Shown one piece after another: positions 20,561 through 21,482 of a stretch of DNA of 21,482 nt. Origin of the DNA: a virus; IMG/VR virus record IMGVR_UViG_3300024520_000554, positions 1 through 21,482 of that record. One strand, 5' to 3'. The notes beneath the pieces were generated by a model. It saw only the letters and a program-made list of their open reading frames with translations, did not search any database and had not been told where the DNA came from. Numbering within the stretch: position 1 is the first letter of the stretch; every line of letters begins with the position of its first letter. The position numbers were made by a program, and so were the translations under genes.

Positions 20561-20820
20561 TGAGGGTCAAAGACCTACAAGAATTTTTATCTACTTTTAC
20601 TGCGGCCGATAGTAAGGGCGTTCGTCAAGGCAACGCTGTTTCTAATGCAGTTATTATGGTTGAACATAATAGTCACCTTCATGAAATTAGACGGATGGAA
20701 GTGCATGAACATGCTGTTCCAATCATAGGTCATCAAGGTCATAGTGCTCATAGATTAGTTTTAAAAACCGTACAAGAATCTCCACTTATTCTTCCCACCA
20801 AGCTTAAAGATGACTACTAA
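20560..20820 (+). CDS. 86-aa His-rich small protein
   Basis: Starts on the last base of the previous stop (TAATG). It opens with MRVKDLQEFLSTF, a motif common to small phage proteins with a leading helix, and then has about nine His in 35 residues (VEHNSHLHEIRRMEVHEHAV, GHQGHSAHR). The His density suggests metal binding, though no spaced Cys/His motif of a known zinc fold is visible. Function unknown. Confidence 0.68.
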   Translation: MRVKDLQEFLSTFTAADSKGVRQGNAVSNAVIMVEHNSHLHEIRRMEVHEHAVPIIGHQGHSAHRLVLKTVQESPLILPTKLKDDY

Positions 20821-20838
20821 TGTTCCTTTAAAAAACAA

Positions 20839-21195
20839 ATGGCTCCTGAACGTAAATTATACCAAGATCTTAAAAAAAATACCAAAGGAATTATCTGGAA
20901 TCGCATTGAAAACCTTAGCTTACTTGGTATGCCTGATGTGTTGGGCTACAATAATTCTGGGAAGTTTTTCACTGTTGAATTAAAAGTCGCAAAGGGAAAC
21001 AAAGTTCGTTTCTCACCACACCAAATTGCCTTCCATAAATCACATCCAAAGAATACATTTATCTTAGCCCGGACCCTCGGTCCGTGCTCCTTGAAACTTA
21101 TTCCAGGAGCCATGGTCCATGAGTTATGGTCCGTGGGCCACGGAGCTTGGAGCTCAATTACTTGGCTTGAAATTCAGAAAACTTTTGAAGCTTGA
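20839..21195 (+). CDS. VRR-NUC-like PD-(D/E)XK endonuclease
   Basis: 118 aa. Catalytic features are E24 in NRIEN, GMPD (30-33, with D33), ELK (47-49) and the trailing Q62 in FSPHQIAFHKSHP, the order seen in phage VRR-NUC and Holliday-junction-resolvase-like nucleases. Such enzymes cut branched DNA or flaps and frequently accompany SNF2 helicases in phages. The C-terminal 30 residues (from about GAMVHELWSVGHGAWS) are encoded by degenerate heptanucleotide repeats and look acquired rather than conserved. The start lacks a clear Shine-Dalgarno. The stop codon lies in the first unit of the next repeat. Confidence 0.85.
   Translation: MAPERKLYQDLKKNTKGIIWNRIENLSLLGMPDVLGYNNSGKFFTVELKVAKGNKVRFSPHQIAFHKSHPKNTFILARTLGPCSLKLIPGAMVHELWSVGHGAWSSITWLEIQKTFEA
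21111..21152 (+). repeat. degenerate heptanucleotide repeat in nuclease 3' end
   Basis: Six 7-bp steps: CATGGTC, CATGAGT, TATGGTC, CGTGGGC, CACGGAG, CTTGGAG, with the YRYGGNN pattern of the repeat at 17847-17881. It contains the inverted repeat TCCGTGG/CCACGGA (21130-21144), the same 7-mer arms as in the other nuclease gene. Confidence 0.65.
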
Positions 21196-21287
21196 GGCTT
21201 GAAGCTTGGCGCTTGGGCCTTACGGCTTGACGCTTGCAGCTTGCACCTTTTAGCCGGTAGCCATGGGCCTTGGCCCACGCTTCATGG
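21190..21287 (+). repeat. heptanucleotide tandem repeat GCTTGNN
   Basis: Units in phase: GCTTGAG, GCTTGAA, GCTTGGC, GCTTGGG, CCTTACG, GCTTGAC, GCTTGCA, GCTTGCA, CCTTTTA, GCCGGTA, GCCATGG, GCCTTGG, CCCACGC, TTCATGG. The first eight are close to GCTTGNN, and later ones drift but keep the 7-bp step. It spans the nuclease stop codon and runs into the terminator. Confidence 0.8.
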
Positions 21288-21301
21288 AGCTTTTTTATTT
21301 T
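21260..21301 (+). terminator. rho-independent terminator after the nuclease gene
   Basis: GCCATG and CATGGAGC flank an inner TGGGCC-TT-GGCCCA palindrome (21264-21277), so several GC-rich stems are possible, followed by TTTTTTATTTT from 21291. This is the most typical terminator in the window and should end the forward transcript. Confidence 0.7.
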
Positions 21302-21482
21302 AGTGTTTTGCATATGTCACGTTTTGGATGTCTCTAGACCAGCATGCGCGGCAGCTCTTACACTTGCCTCCCTGATCTGGGGCCGGGCAGGTCTTAGACT
21401 GAGTCGACACGGTCGACGTCCAGGGCCACCAGCTCGGGGCCAGACCGTCAACCTTCGTTGCGGAGATTCTTATGATTAAATT
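21302..21482. other. GC-rich structured region without a supported gene
   Basis: From about 21335 base composition becomes clearly GC-rich, unlike everything before it. CTGGGGCC (21377-21384) can pair with GGCC-A-CCAG (21424-21432), enclosing GTCGAC-ACG-GTCGAC (21403-21417). An open frame across it (21270-21479) begins inside the terminator and shows no protein character. It could be a structured RNA, a packaging or attachment site, or foreign DNA. Confidence 0.55.

Noticed and set aside
21270-21479. 69-aa frame at the right end
   Set aside because: Begins inside the terminator, has no ribosome binding site, and shows an atypical Arg/Pro/Ala composition driven by the GC-rich segment.
1-21482. 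tRNA or rRNA genes, insertion sequences, integrase
   Set aside because: No cloverleaf with a GTTCGANTC-type T-arm, no transposase or recombinase motifs and no terminal inverted repeats with target duplication were seen by eye on either strand; a tRNAscan run would settle the tRNA question.

Overview
The window reads as part of a tailed-phage (or closely related provirus) genome from a marine bacterium, most likely an alphaproteobacterium of the SAR11/Pelagibacterales type. The reasons are the AT-rich coding sequence, very short intergenic gaps with ATGA/TTGA overlaps, a family A DNA polymerase with Leu at the O-helix position typical of marine virus polymerases, a prim-pol, DUF3310, and many small proteins whose general look I remember from uncultured marine phage genomes. 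Host assignment is inference. No capsid, portal, tail or large terminase gene lies here, so this is the replication/accessory half of a larger genome.

Layout. (1) 1-2003: an Hsp20-type small heat shock protein (+) converging on an SNF2-type helicase (-). (2) 2042-9400: a tightly packed forward replication operon: a conserved phage protein, a coiled-coil protein, a possible ssDNA-binding-type protein, a prim-pol, a UvrD-like SF1 helicase, DUF3310 and a PolA with proofreading domain. (3) 9415-15673: a long forward run of small membrane, Cys-rich, secreted and lipoprotein genes around a 553-aa secreted protein, then zinc-ribbon and Arg/Lys-rich proteins and a 2OG-Fe(II) oxygenase. (4) 15768-18769: a strong sigma70-like promoter followed by a ribbon-helix-helix regulator, a DNA-binding-like basic protein, a DnaJ-type zinc protein, a lipoprotein, a mini-SET protein, several overlapping microproteins and a RecB/MGME1-like PD-(D/E)XK exonuclease. 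(5) 18803-19072: an intergenic cluster of eleven GTGTCGG/CCGACAC units with nested inverted repeats, the strongest candidate for a cis-acting site such as an origin. (6) 19093-21301: a conserved small protein, a poly-lysine peptide, the small terminase subunit on the minus strand with a divergent promoter region, a coiled-coil protein, a His-rich protein and a VRR-NUC-like nuclease ending in 7-bp repeats and a terminator. (7) 21302-21482: a GC-rich, structured tail with no convincing gene.

Working together (inference): prim-pol primes, the SF1 and SNF2 helicases remodel DNA, PolA copies it, the two PD-(D/E)XK nucleases process recombination or replication intermediates, and the small terminase starts packaging. 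The secreted and lipoprotein block probably acts at the host envelope, but none of its members has a function I can assign. The most unusual DNA is the GTGTCGG cluster and the heptanucleotide repeats, which occur inside the ends of both PD-(D/E)XK genes and continue downstream of the second.
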